From Nansenia antarctica (lineage: Eukaryota > Chordata > Actinopteri > Argentiniformes > Microstomatidae), in assembly GCA_963989245.1 (NCBI GenBank), contig OZ022345.1, positions 23,918,196 through 23,982,195 on the forward strand: 64,000 nt of DNA. Direction: 5' to 3'. Below are positions 22,594 to 33,464 of the stretch, piece by piece. The position numbers were made by a program, and so were the translations under genes. Position 1 is the first letter of the stretch. Every line of letters starts with the position of its first letter. Below the pieces are notes generated by a model that was not told where the DNA came from, ran no database searches, and worked only from the letters and a program-made list of their open reading frames with translations.

Positions 22594-24343
22594 AGGGTAA
22601 CTGTCTTTGTGTTTAGAGTATATGCAGGGTGCAGCAGGGTAACTGTCTTTGTGTTTAGAGTATATGCAGGGTGCAGCAGGGTAACTGTCTTTGTGTTTAG
22701 AGTATATGCAGAAGGCAGGGTAACTGTCTTTGTGTTTAGAGTATATGCAGGGTGCAGCAGGGTAACTGTCTTTGTGTTTAGAGTATATGCAGGGTGCAGG
22801 GTAACTGTCTTTGTGTTTAGAGTATATGCAGGGTGCAGCAGGGTAACTGTCTTTGTGTTTAGAGTATATGCAGGGTGCAGCAGGGTAACTGTCTTTGTGT
22901 TTAGAGTATATGCAGGGTGCAGCAGGGTACCTGTCTTTGTGTTTAGAGTATATGCAGGGTGCAGCAGGGTAACTGTCTTTGTGTTTAGAGTATATGCAGG
23001 GTGCAGGGTAACTGTCTTTGTGTTTAGAGTATATGCAGGGTGCAGCAGGGTAACTGTCTTTGTGTTTAGAGTATATGCAGGGTGCAGGGTAACTCTTTGT
23101 GTTTAGAGTATATGCAGGGTGCAGCAGGGTAACTGTCTTTGTGTTTAGAGTATATGCAGGGTGCAGGGTAATTGTCTTTGTGTTTAGAGTATATGCAGGG
23201 TGCAGGGTAACTGTCTTTGTGTTTAGAGTATATGCAGGGTGCAGCAGGGTAACTGTCTTTGTGTTTAGAGTATATGCAGGGTGCAGGGTAACTGTCTTTG
23301 TGTTTAGAGTATATGCAGGGTGCAGCAGGGTAACTGTCTTTGTGTTTAGAGTATATGCAGGGTGCAGGGTAACTGTCTTTGTGTTTAGAGTATATGCAGG
23401 GTGCAGGGTAACTGTCTTTGTGTTTAGAGTATATGCAGGGTGCAGCAGGGTAACTGTCTTTGTGTTTAGAGTATATGCAGGGTGCAGGGTAACTCTTTGT
23501 GTTTAGAGTATATGCAGGGTGCAGCAGGGTAACTGTCTTTGTGTTTAGAGTATATGCAGGGTGCAGCAGGGTAACTGTCTTTGTGTTTAGAGTATATGCA
23601 GGGTGCAGCAGGGTAACTGTCTTTGTGTTTAGAGTATATGCGGGGTGCAGCAGGGTAACTGTCTTTGTGTTTAGAGTATATGCAGGGTGCAGCAGGGTAA
23701 CTGTCTTTGTGTTTAGAGTATATGCAGGGTGCAGCAGGGTAACTGTCTTTGTGTTTAGAGTATATGCAGGGTGCAGCAGGGTAACTGTCTTTGTGTTTAG
23801 AGTATATGCAGGGTGCAGGGTAACTGTCTTTGTGTTTAGAGTATATGCAGGGCGCAGCAGGGTAACTGTCTTTGTGATTAGAGTATATGCAGGGTGCAGG
23901 GTAACTGTCTTTGTGTTTAGAGTATATGCAGGGTGCAGCAGGGTAACTGTCTTTGTGTTTAGAGTATATGCAGGGTGCAGCAGGGTAACTGTCTTTGTGT
24001 TTAGAGTATATGCAGGGTGCAGGGTAACTGTCTTTGTGTTTAGAGTATATGCAGGGTGCAGCAGGGTAACTGTCTTTGTGTTTAGAGTATATGCAGGGTG
24101 CAGGGTAACTGTCTTTGTGTTTAGAGTATATGCAGGGTGCAGCAGGGTAACTGTCTTTGTGTTTAGAGTATATGCAGGGTGCAGCAGGGTAACTGTCTTT
24201 GTGTTTAGAGTATATGCAGGGTGCAGCAGGGTAACTGTCTTTGTGTTTAGAGTATATGCAGGGTGCAGGGTAATTGTCTTTGTGTTTAGAGTATATGCAG
24301 AAGGCAGGGTAACTGTCTTTGTGTTTAGAGTATATGCAGAAGG
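22594..24343 (+). repeat. 42/39-bp minisatellite, about 42 copies
   Basis: Two unit lengths alternate: 42 bp (with GGTGCAGCAGGGTAAC) and 39 bp (with GGTGCAGGGTAAC). Both end CTGTCTTTGTGTTTAG. Because both are multiples of three, long ORFs run through it on both strands. On the plus strand they are broken only where two units lack a GT, at about 23089 and 23489, exactly 400 bp apart. Rare GCAGAAGGCAGGG units lie near both ends. It is a noncoding tandem array; the ORFs are a by-product. Confidence 0.92.
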
Positions 24344-24616
24344 CTTGTTTTCTGTTTTATAGTGTTTGTTCTGTATGAAGAACACTTTACAAATCCAGCT
24401 GCCATTGCTGAGATGTGTAGGCCTACAGGTATTTCAGTATTCCATTTGCTCTCAAAATAGGTTCTAGATTCTTCGTGGCTTTGATTCCACAAGATGTTGG
24501 AAACATTCCATTGAGATTCTGGTTGTCAAGGTGTGAATGTTCTGTTCTAACACATCCCTAAAGTGTTCTGTTCACATTCAGATCCGGGGACTGGGAAGGC
24601 CACTGAAGAACACTGA
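24344..24616. other. No gene seen
   Basis: Unique-looking sequence between the minisatellite and a dispersed repeat. Confidence 0.4.
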
Positions 24617-25290
24617 ACTCACTGTCATGTTCATGAAACCAGTTTGGCTTGTGACATGGTGCATTATCATGCTTTAAGGAGCCATTAGGAGATGGGTAAA
24701 TTGTGGCCCATGGTCATTAACAAACAATGCTCAGACAGGCTGTGGCATTCAAGCAATGATTGTTTGGTATTAACTAGCCAAAGTGTGCCAAGGAAACATC
24801 CCCCATTGCATTCCAACATGAATGAGAAGGTGTACAGGTGTTAATAGTATTCGGTGTGTGTTTGCCATCAGAAAGAATTCAGACCTCTTCACTTTTTCCA
24901 CATGTTGTTGTGTTATAGCCTCAATTTAAAATGGATGTATGTATGCAAGTATTCAGACCTTTTGCTATGACCCTCTTAAAATGAGCTAAAATGCTAAAAT
25001 GTCATCAACAAATTACTCAGTAAGTTGAATTCAGTCCATCTTAATGCAAGAACAATAGTCTGTGATTTTGGAATGCGTCTATCAATTTGAGAGTGATAAC
25101 ATTTCTCTATTTCTTCTCCATTTACAAAAGTGGTTGGAGGACTGCTTCGTTATTGTTTGAATCCTAGTTGCCCCTTTTAATGTACTCAGATATGTTTGAA
25201 TATGATGTGCCGATGACATTTGTACCTGTTAATGTTAATGCTGCTAATAGAACCGTATCTCCCTATAATGTGATAACCTACTGTATTGTA
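24617..25290 (+). repeat. Dispersed repeat, copy 1 (about 670 bp)
   Basis: Closely matches 32544-33432 in the same orientation, apart from a SINE present only in the second copy. The text ATTCAGACC...CCACATGTTGTTGTGTTATAG resembles Tc1-type DNA transposon ends. I did not find clear boundaries or coding sequence. Confidence 0.75.
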
Positions 25291-25310
25291 CTGATACTAA
25301 TGCTGTACTA

Positions 25311-26378
25311 ATGGCACCTGTAGTAGTGGATTGCCCGATCGAGGGCTGTGACTATATAGCTAGACATGAAGAGGCAGCAGTGGTAGTGGCCATGCTGAAC
25401 ATACACGCAACAGTACACGCTGCAGTCCCCAGAGCGCCGAGCATTAACAATAAAATGGAGAAACTCAGGCGCCCCTCTATAGCACTGGCCGGGACGGCAG
25501 AGACTTGGTCATACTTCATAACCCGCTGGAGTGAATACAAGAGGGGCACTAAGCTGGTCGGACCTGACATCATCACACAGCTCCTAGAGTGCTGCGAGGA
25601 GGATCTGAGGAAAGACCTCACTCGCGCTGCAGGCAGAAGCCTGGTAGACAGCGATGAGAGAGAGGTCCTCGCGGCCATGAAGGCGCTCGCCGTCCGTGCG
25701 GAAAACACCATGGTGGCTCGGGTGGCCCTATCTAACATGCGACAGGGACATGAGGAGCCCATCCGATCATTCCACGCCCGCTTAAAGGGGCAGGCAGACA
25801 CATGCAAATATGAGATGGACTGCACTAAGGCGGGGTGTGATCAAATCAATAACTTCACGGAGGAAATACTATGTGACGTGATCGCCCGCGGCATCGCGGA
25901 CCAAGAAATACAGCTCGACCTGCTTGGCGAAAAGAACCAAGACATGCCATTAAAGGACATGATAGAGTATATCGAACCCAAGGAGTCCGGGAAACGCTCA
26001 GCATCGCGCCTACTCGACCCTCAGAGCACAGATATGATCAGTAGTTCATATAGGCGAGGGAAACAGCAGGACCTTCGCACCAAAGGGGCCGCCAGGTTGG
26101 AGACACCGAAGGCCAAGCCTGACGGAGCATGCGTTTATTGAGGCGGGATGGGCCACGGAAAAACGCCCATATGGCGCACCAGACGTGACGAGTGCCCCGG
26201 CTATGGCAAGACGTGCCGGAAATGTAGCCGCCAAAATCACCTCGAGAAGGTCTGCCTGGGTAACCGGCCGGCCAAACCCCCACCTGAGAAGACAGATGTG
26301 GTGGGCGACGAGCAGGCGGCAGCCTTCGTCGAGCTGTGCACGCTCACCGTGGCCAGCGCGGGTTGGGCTTGTTGTTAG
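25311..26378 (+). pseudogene. Gypsy-type gag fragment with a nonsense codon in the zinc knuckle
   Basis: 276 codons from 25311, then the same frame continues after TGA (26139-26141) to 26378. The protein is all-helical gag-like. It starts with a C2HC-like segment (CPIEGCDY), continues with WSYFITRWSEYKRGTKL and RVALSNMRQGHEEPIRSFHARL, and ends in a basic tail. A CCHC knuckle begins CVY, then TGA where the second Cys is expected, then GGMGHGKT. A further CRKC...VC motif follows about 20 residues later. Gag of this kind coats retrotransposon RNA. Protease, RT and integrase are absent, so this is a gag remnant. A stop codon replacing one Cys codon is the only lesion I see within it. Readthrough or domestication is possible but unsupported. 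Confidence 0.7.
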
Positions 26379-26856
26379 GCTTAGGGTTAGGCTTGTTGTT
26401 GTTTCAGCCTTTATTGTAGTCGTGTTAAAGGCTCGGGGGGAGATAGGGAATATTGCACTACGGTCATATGTTTGGGTGCACGCACCGGAAAGGGAATTGG
26501 ATGGACTACTGTTCTGATGTTTACACCTGCATTCGCCCTGCTCAGGACTTGTTTAATTATTGTCATTTCGCAGAGTCATTTCATTAAAGCAAATGAACAA
26601 ATGGAATATTGTTCTTATTTAATCAACACGTTCACAGCTGCCGGGAAGATGATCGACAGCGGAGAACTTATGACGTTGTTCATCAATGACTACAATCATT
26701 GTGGCAATTATGGCGGCAACTATGATTCGGACAGTTCTTGTTCCGACGAGGAGGAGTTGGGCAGGAGGGCTGAACGAGGAGAGGAAATGATCTTCATAAA
26801 AAGCTTTGCTTGCAATTGCCAGCGGAGACGAATGAAACAAAACAAGAGTTCTGCTG

Positions 26857-28379
26857 GTGATTCTGCATCACTACCATCAGATATCCCAGTGGTTGACCAT
26901 TTCAAATATCTAGGTTTATCAATCTATCCATCACTACAAACTACAATACCTTATAATTATAACTCTACCTTGAAACAAGTGGAGACGGATCTGGAGCGCT
27001 GGTCATCTATTCCCAACTCTTTCCGATCTAGAGTTTCCATTATTAAGATGAACATCTTGCCCCGGGTTAACTTCTGTAGTGCTATGCTCCCCTTGGCTCC
27101 ACCTGCTGGACACTGGGACAAATTACATAAATTGGTCTCCAGGTATGTCTGGAAAGGGAAACGCCCACGGATGAAAATGTCCACTCTGCAGAAACACACA
27201 TCCTCTGGTGGTCTTGGATTGCCTAATTTCCAGTTTTATTTTTGGTCAACAACCCTTCGTGCTCTTCACACCTGGCTCAACCCAGATGCACAAGTAGCCT
27301 GGCGATCTCTGGAGGACAAGTTGGTGAGCCCACATAGGCTTCAGGATGTTATCTATTCTAACATTCCTCTCAAAACCTGTAAATCCAAGTTTGGCCCTTT
27401 AATCTCTCATCTTGTCGCCACATGGAGAACTGTAGAAATGCAGGCCAACATTCATCTGAAGTTCCATCCTTACATTCCGTTATTTAATAACTTTGCCATT
27501 TGCTCAGGAGGTCGCCCCATTTCCTTCCCTCAGTGGAGTGGAAAAGGGGTTTACACCCTATCTGACATCACTGTAGGTAATGAATTTAGATCATTTCAAG
27601 ACCTGCAATCTCACTTTAATTTACCTGGCACCTCTTTCTTTTTCTACCTCCAGCTCCGCAGTGCCCTACGGGCATACGGAGTCCCCTGGGGAGAAGACTT
27701 GAAGGTACATCCCATCCACAAAATGTTTGTTGGTAAACCTACCACAGCCTTAGTCTCTAACCTTTACACACTTATGATCAAATGTGCAGATATCCCTCTA
27801 CAAATTAACTTGCGTTGGAGCCATGACCTTTCTATCTCACCATCTACAATCAATTGGACTACGGTTTGGACTAAGATCAACTTAGCATCTCGCAACCCCA
27901 ATCATCAGATGATTCACTATAACTTTGCACACAGGCTATACTGTACACCCCGCAAACTTTTTTTAATGAAATTAACACCCTCGCCAAACTGTCAGTTATG
28001 CTCATTAAACACAACAGGAACTTTCATCCATATGGTGTGGGATTGCCCTGGTGTTAAATCATTCTGGGGTATGGCCATCAATAAGATGTCTGAGTTTCTT
28101 GGGTCCTCTATCCCCTGCTCCCCATTAATTCTACTACTGAATGATTTTACCAGTTTAAATGTATCAATGATGCACCAACGCTGGCTTCTGGTAGGCCTCA
28201 CAGCCGCCAAAAAACTGGTAGCTCAGAGGTGGAAAGACCCCCATGACTTGTCCTATCAGCATTGGTTAAACACTGTGTTAGATCTAGCCAAACTAGAAAG
28301 GTCCGTGGCCAGCATGCATGGCGCTCAAGAAAAGAATATTAGTTTATGGACTTCCTTTATAGAATGTATGCAGAGGTGA
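26857..28379 (+). pseudogene. L1 ORF2 C-terminal region (in frame with upstream exon)
   Basis: About 507 codons in frame with the upstream exon, giving a 635-codon chimeric ORF from 26472. Recognisable blocks follow the RT palm of fish L1 proteins: PVVDHFKYLGLSIYPSL, SRVSIIKMNILPRVNF, GGLGLPNFQFYFW, and a C-terminal Cys-rich box NCQLCSLNTTGTFIHMVWDC (CxxC, H, C). The endonuclease and the RT catalytic core are missing because of 5' truncation. It cannot mobilise itself. Confidence 0.85.
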
Positions 28380-28829
28380 TATGCATAACTTATGGTTATT
28401 CCACTAGTATGATCTTTTTTATATTTTTTATTTTCATTTTTTTCCTTCTCTTCCATTTTCCTTTCTTTATTCTCTTCTTTCAAAGGCCATTCATTATGTT
28501 TATAACATTATAGTACTACAATACTATTATAATAATCTTAAATAGGCTAATATTAATAATTGTAATGGTGTGGGTATTGATATTTGAATATTATAGTATT
28601 TAATGTTTTATGTTTATCCTATTATGTTTATTTATTTTATTTGGTGGCATTTATGTTGAGCTGGTTTAAATCCTTCTTGAGGGTTTTTGGGCGGAGTAAG
28701 ACCTTGGTGTTGGAGGGTGGGTAGGGGGAATGTATGCAGGTATGAATGTTGTGTATTTTGGTAATTGTTTTGTCATTGTCCTTTGTGTGTTTGTACATAA
28801 AATAAAAATAAAACATTTATCACAAAAAG
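26857..28829 (+). mobile_element. L1-type LINE, 5'-truncated
   Basis: Flanked by a 17-bp target duplication AAACAAGAGTTCTGCTG (26840-26856 and 28830-28846). Ends in an A-rich tail (AATAAAAATAAAACATTT). About 1.97 kb remains, comprising the end of ORF2 and the 3' untranslated region. It is inserted in the sense orientation inside the exon described in the previous entry. Confidence 0.9.
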
Positions 28830-29393
28830 AAACAAGAGTTCTGCTGAACAACAATCTCTTGCAGCCAAAGACTGCCTCCTGAACTGATCTACAAGATCAG
28901 AAAAGAGACGAAATGGATGTCAGCAAATCACAGAGACATGGTTATTATGGGAACTCTGCTGTCCTCGACGACGTTTTCAGAAACAACCCCATCCGCAACA
29001 AAGTCGTTGCCTAGGAAACGCGCGTTTAGCAGGACCACATACACCATCCACGGCACGGTGGTCTGCCGAGACACCTTCTGCTTTGTATTCGGGTGAGTTT
29101 TCATGTTTCTGATACCTTGTATTGTTTAAACTTTAAACGGTGTGAACATCTAGTTGTGTGTAGGTATTGTTTGTATTCTGTAGCTTTTTTTTCTTTTTTA
29201 GCTAGCCGCTCGTTAACCTTATCTAGTAGGTTTTGTTCAGGAGCAGCACAGTCTGAAACCAGTGTTTGTTTGTTTGTTTTTGTTTGGTCCAGGATCACCG
29301 ACTGTCTTCTCATCGACATTGCCAAATCCTACAAGGACCATGGTGGAGTACCACGCATAAAAAAAACAAAGTCACTCTTTGGACGTCACTCCA

Positions 29394-29474
29394 GAGAAGC
29401 TAAGAACATGACTTAAGCAATAAGAACATGACTTAAGCAATAAGAACATGACTTAAGCAATAAGAACATGACTG
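29394..29474 (+). repeat. 20-bp tandem repeat, four copies
   Basis: TAAGAACATGACTTAAGCAA repeated directly over the stop codon of the preceding frame. Each unit supplies a TAA. Confidence 0.88.
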
Positions 29475-30203
29475 ACGGCTGACGGACTGTTGCCTAGTAA
29501 CCAGTGAAATATGACTCGGTTGACAGTCGCTTGGCGATGTGTGAATGCGATTCAGACCAGTTGACATCAGATAGTACGTTCCATAGTTTCCTATAATGGT
29601 CTCGTCTTAATTATGTAGTCTAATTAACGGTCATTTAATAGAACATCTGTGCGGTGGAGTGATGAAAAGTCCCAGTGCTGTTATACTGTATATATATATA
29701 TCAGCACTCATGGAATGCCTCTTGTCCAATCAAATTAGTCGGAACTACCTGTTGTATAATGTCCGTTTGTCGCTGCAGGAGAAAGGCCCAATTTGCTGTT
29801 GTGCCAGACACATTCACAATGTCTGTTATATTCATATAGGTGTTATTTTCACCATGTATCAATGTACAGTACAATAGCTATGTTCTCCATGTGTACAATT
29901 AAAAGAATTAAAGTTACAATAAAAAAAAAACATTTGTGTTCATGTAATCTTTGGTTGATGCTGCAGTCTCTTCAGTCGCGGCGTTGCTCTGGAGAGGCAG
30001 TGCCGTGTCAAAGCCAGAGAATTAAGTTGGCTAATTAGCCTAGGAGGTAATAACGTTTGCTTTGAAATCTCACATATGGCGCTTTTCCACTACCGGCCTG
30101 ACGTGGGCCGCATTTGTATCCGAGCCGTGCCGTACTTTCAGAAACGCTTCTCCATTATACGGAGCGACCCGGGACTTTAGGAGGAGTTACGTGTCATAAG
30201 AGC
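29475..30203. other. No gene seen; probable 3' flank
   Basis: Contains a hAT/TIR-like stub near 29665 (CCCAGTGCTGTTATA then TATATCAGCACT), and ACAATAAAAAAAAAA near 29917, which could be a polyadenylation site of the preceding gene fragment. Confidence 0.4.
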
Positions 30204-30837
30204 GCTTCACTCAGTGGCGGCTGGCCGATAGAGGGCGCTGGGGCGCCGCCCCCACCTTCACTTCCTAGTTGCGATTTGTAAAAGTTTTAAAAAAAATAAA
30301 CATTGTTTATTCACAAAATGCGGCTGATATTCTGTCGGCGCCTATCAGCATTCATTAAAAATCCTCCAATACAATAAACATTTTTATCTGTGTGTGTGTA
30401 AAATTCACTGTTAAAATACATAGGGGGGAAAAAAAATGTAAAAATAAAAAAAAATAAAAAAAATAAAAATAAAAATGATGCAGGATGAACTTAAACAAGT
30501 GAAGAAAACTTGTAAAGTGTGTGAAATGAACTTGTGAAATGTAATGTAAAGTCCTGCAATAAAGTATATATATATATATATATTTTTTAAAAAAATACAT
30601 AGGGGGAGGACGCGGGGCGCCGGTCAATGCAAGTCTATGGCACTGCAAATACTTTTCGCTTACACGTGAGCTGTAGCAGCGCTCCAATTGGCTGTCTTTA
30701 TTTCTTGGCCGGGGCGCAAAAATGTGCGTCCTGAATATCCGGTTGTATATCCAGCATAAGATGTTTGGGGTTTGCCATCTTTCATTTGTCTTCCACTTCC
30801 TACTTCCGGTGGCGCTGCTCTGTAGCGACTCGGGCCG

Positions 30838-31107
30838 GTGATAGTTTGCTTCAAGTGTTTTTATTTGTTTTGTTCGTTTTGTGTTTTGTGTAATATGTCT
30901 ATTGGCAACATTCTACTGCTGGTCTTAATTATCAGCGACCGTCTCCGCTGCCGTGCGACCAACACGCAGGGGGAATATGGAACTATACAGCAAATCACAT
31001 ACTCCAGGGAAACGCTGCTGTCTCTCCGACCACCCCAGCCACTACCGGACTTTGTAAACAAATTGAACAAATGGATTAGAAGGAGGCATCTTTTGTTCCC
31101 AACTTGA
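30838..31107 (+). pseudogene. Possible LINE ORF N-terminal fragment inside the hAT element
   Basis: 89 codons. The segment GTIQQITYSRETLLSLRPPQ is similar to the short N-terminal peptide that precedes the endonuclease in fish L2-type ORF2 proteins (from memory). A signal-like hydrophobic stretch (residues 5-35) precedes it by chance or design. No endonuclease follows; the minisatellite starts ~300 bp downstream. It may be sequence captured by the hAT element. Confidence 0.35.
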
Positions 31108-31401
31108 TGATATTGCAACTGGACCTATTACCGAAGTCAAACTTGTGTAAGTAAGTGAATCATCTGTCCTTCAGTCATGATAGGAAAACCAAATCGATGC
31201 TGGGAGAAGGAATGGCAGACTGTATTCTGATTGTATCTTCTCTGCTCTTTGTATGTTTCTATGCTCTTTGTATGTTTCTATGCTCTTTGTATGTGTCTTG
31301 GTGTAGGAGAAACGTAGGACCACGTTGGAAACAAGTGTTTCGGTACACGTTGATGTGTAGAAACTGTAGAGAGAAAATTGTAGAAATTGTAGAGAAAACT
31401 G

Positions 31402-32082
31402 GGGGGGTAGAGGTGATGAAGAGGTCTGTACAGGGGGGGTAGAGGGGATGAAGAGGTCTGTAGAGGGGGGTAGAGGGGATGAAGAGGTCTGTACAGGGTA
31501 TGAAGAGGTCTGTACAGGGGGTAGAGGGGATGACGGGGTCTGTAGAGGTGGGTAGAGGGGATGACAGGGTCTGTACAGGGGGGTAGAGGGGATGAAGAGG
31601 TCTGTACAGGGGGGTAGAGGGGATGAAGAGGTCTGTACAGGGGGGTAGAGGGGATGAAGAGGTCTGTACAGGGGGGTAGAGGGGATGAAGAGGTCTGTAG
31701 AGGAGGGTAGAGGGGACGGAGAGGTCTGTAGAGGAGGGTAGAGGGGATGGAGAGGTCTGTACAGGGGGTCGAGGGGATGAAGAGGTCTGTACAGGGGGGT
31801 AGAGGGGATGGAGAGGTCTGTACAGGGGGGTAGAGGGGATGGAGAGGTATGTACAGGGGGGTAGAGGGGATGAAGAGGTCTGTACAGGGGGTAGAGGGGA
31901 TGGAGAGGTCTGTAGAGGTGGGTAGAGGGGATGAAGAGGTCTGTAGAGGTGGGTAGAGGGGATGAAGAGGTCTGTACAGGGGGGTAGAGGGGATGAAGAG
32001 GTCTGTACAGGGGGTAGAGGGGATGAAGAGGTCTGTACAGGGGGGTAGAGGGGATGGCGAGGTCTGTACAGGGGGGTAGAGC
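31402..32082 (+). repeat. 31-bp minisatellite, about 22 copies
   Basis: G-rich unit TAGAGGGGATGAAGAGGTCT plus GTACAGGGGGG, with length and base variants. It lies wholly inside the hAT-type element at 30212-32197. The minus-strand 332-codon ORF over it is an artefact of the repeat. Confidence 0.9.
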
Positions 32083-32205
32083 TATTCTCATGCTAAAATC
32101 GACTGTAAATCCAGATTTTAAAGTTGATATTCTTCCCCGTGGAGCATGCCCCCATAACCTGTGCCCCACCCAAAGATTTTAGCACCAGCCGCCACTGGCT
32201 TCACT

Positions 32206-32543
32206 GTAATAAGTGCCGCTATACAGTTCAACGGGGGGAAATGCCATAAGAATTATGTCAAAATGCAGCATTATCATGCACAGATCAGCCTTAAAACATG
32301 TAACGTTAAGTGCCTGTTACTTGCCGCTTTCAGTTCGTCACATCAACGGGGGAAATGCGAGATGACCTCTATGCGAGTTCTATAAATTCCTCCGTTGAAC
32401 GGAAAGTCCTAAAGTGTTTTAGAGTTCCTCATTTCCACTGGTAATAAGGAATTGGCAAGAATAGATCGATATAAATAGATCAACATTTAAAAACAGATGA
32501 AGAGAATGATTACAATATAGAGATAAAAGTGTTATTACTGGTG
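32206..32543. other. No gene seen
   Basis: Continuation of the sequence in which the hAT element inserted. About 30085-30203 and 32206-32450 may be one older repeat. Confidence 0.35.
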
Positions 32544-33432
32544 TCCACTGTCATGTTCATGAAACCAGTTTGGCTTGTGACATAGTGGTAGTGGTGGTCT
32601 AGTGGATAGTGAGTTGGACTTGTGATCGGAAGGTTGTGAGTTCAAATCCCGCCTGAAACCACACCACTACTAGTGTGCCCTTGAGTAAGGCACTTAGCCC
32701 TCAGTTACTCCAGGGGGAATGTCCCTGTAATTCGTAATTGTAAATCGCTTTGGATTAAAAGCGTCTGCTAAATGGCAAAATTATTAATTAAAATTAGTGA
32801 CATGGAGCATTATCATGCCATTAGGAGATGGGTAAATTGTGGCCCATGGTCATTAACAAACAATGCTCAGACAGGCTGTGGCATTCAAGCAATGATTGTT
32901 TGGTATTAACTAGCCAAAGTGTGCCAAGAAAACATCCCCCATTGCATTCCAACATGAATGAGAAGGTGTACAGGTGTTAATAGTATTCGGTGTGTGTATA
33001 CATTGCCTTCAGAAAGAATTCAGACCCCTTCACCTTTTCCACATGTTGTTGTGTTATAGCCTCAATTTAAAATGGATGTATGTATGCAAGTATTCAGACC
33101 TTTTGCTATGACCCTCTTAAAATGAGCTAAAATGTCATCAACAAATTACTCAGTAAGTTGAATTCAGTCCATCATAATGCAAGAACAATAGTCTGTGATT
33201 TTGGAATGCGTCTATCAATTTGAGAGTGATAACATTTCTCTATTTCTTCTCCATTTACAAAAGTGGTTGGAGGACTGCTTCGTTGTTTGAATCCCAGTTT
33301 GCCCCTTTTAATGTACTCAGATATATTTCAATATGATGTGCCGATGCCATTTGTACCTGTTAATGCTAATGCTGCTAATAGAACCGTATCTCCCTATAAT
33401 GTGATAACCTACTGTACTGTACTGATATGATA
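32544..33432 (+). repeat. Dispersed repeat, copy 2, with SINE insertion
   Basis: Matches 24617-25290 except for the 213-bp SINE plus target duplication. A small local duplication of TACTGTACTGTACTGATATG lies at its right end. Confidence 0.75.
32584..32796 (+). mobile_element. tRNA-derived SINE
   Basis: The head has pol III box A-like (GGTCTAGTGGATAG) and box B-like (GGTTGTGAGTTCAAATCCC) sequences. The middle has a CTTGAGTAAGGCACTTA block, and the tail CGCTTTGGATTAAAAGCGTC is shared by several fish SINE/LINE families. The target duplication is GTGACAT (32577-32583, 32797-32803). The related repeat at 24650 has the empty site. Confidence 0.88.
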
Positions 33433-33464
33433 TAATGTGATAACTTACTGTACTGTACTGATAT

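Larger units (their letters stand above)
26649..29412 (+). pseudogene. Host-like or transposon-derived gene fragment split by an L1
   Basis: Coding-like pieces: 26649-26856 (MIDSGEL..., acidic DSDSSCSDEEEL, then FACNCQRRR); 28847-29092 after the L1 (LPPELIYK...TYTIHGTVVCRDTFCF); and 29293-29412 (ITDCLLIDIAKSYKDHGGVP, ending NMT then stop). An intron at 29093-29292 has GGTGAG donor and GGTCCAG acceptor, and splicing keeps the frame across a split Gly codon. The layout (acidic start, CxC, a VCRxTFxF block, then a short YxxxGxxPR block) resembles a multicopy fish protein family of unknown function, recalled but not named. A frameshift lies between CAAAGACTGC and CTCCTGAA near 28870. The start is tentative: the open frame extends upstream to 26472. 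Polyadenylation-like AATAAA lies near 29920. Confidence 0.55.
30212..32197. mobile_element. Non-autonomous hAT-type element (1986 bp) with an internal minisatellite
   Basis: The ends CAGTGGCGGCTGG and CCAGCCGCCACTG are perfect inverted repeats. The 8-bp duplication is GCTTCACT (30204-30211, 32198-32205). The interior holds A-rich sequence, an AT microsatellite (about 30565-30590), a LINE-like segment (30838-31107) and a 31-bp minisatellite. No transposase was found. Confidence 0.92.

Noticed and set aside
22594..24343. CRISPR-like array
   Set aside because: Units are contiguous with no unique spacers, and the setting is a vertebrate genome.
22609..24385. Long repetitive ORFs (FRVYAGCSRVTVFV-type on plus, YTLNTKTVTLLHPA-type on minus)
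   Set aside because: They arise from a minisatellite with unit lengths divisible by three. No non-repeat domain, start context or splice evidence.
25311..26378. Possible domesticated gag gene
   Set aside because: A stop lies in the zinc knuckle and there is no sign of selection in one sequence. A plain gag remnant is simpler.
31171..32169. 332-codon Pro/Ser-rich minus-strand ORF
   Set aside because: It is the complement of the 31-bp minisatellite inside a hAT-type element, not a gene.
32590..32660. A functional tRNA gene
   Set aside because: Box A- and box B-like sequences are present, but they are the head of a SINE with flanking duplications, and no proper cloverleaf was evident.
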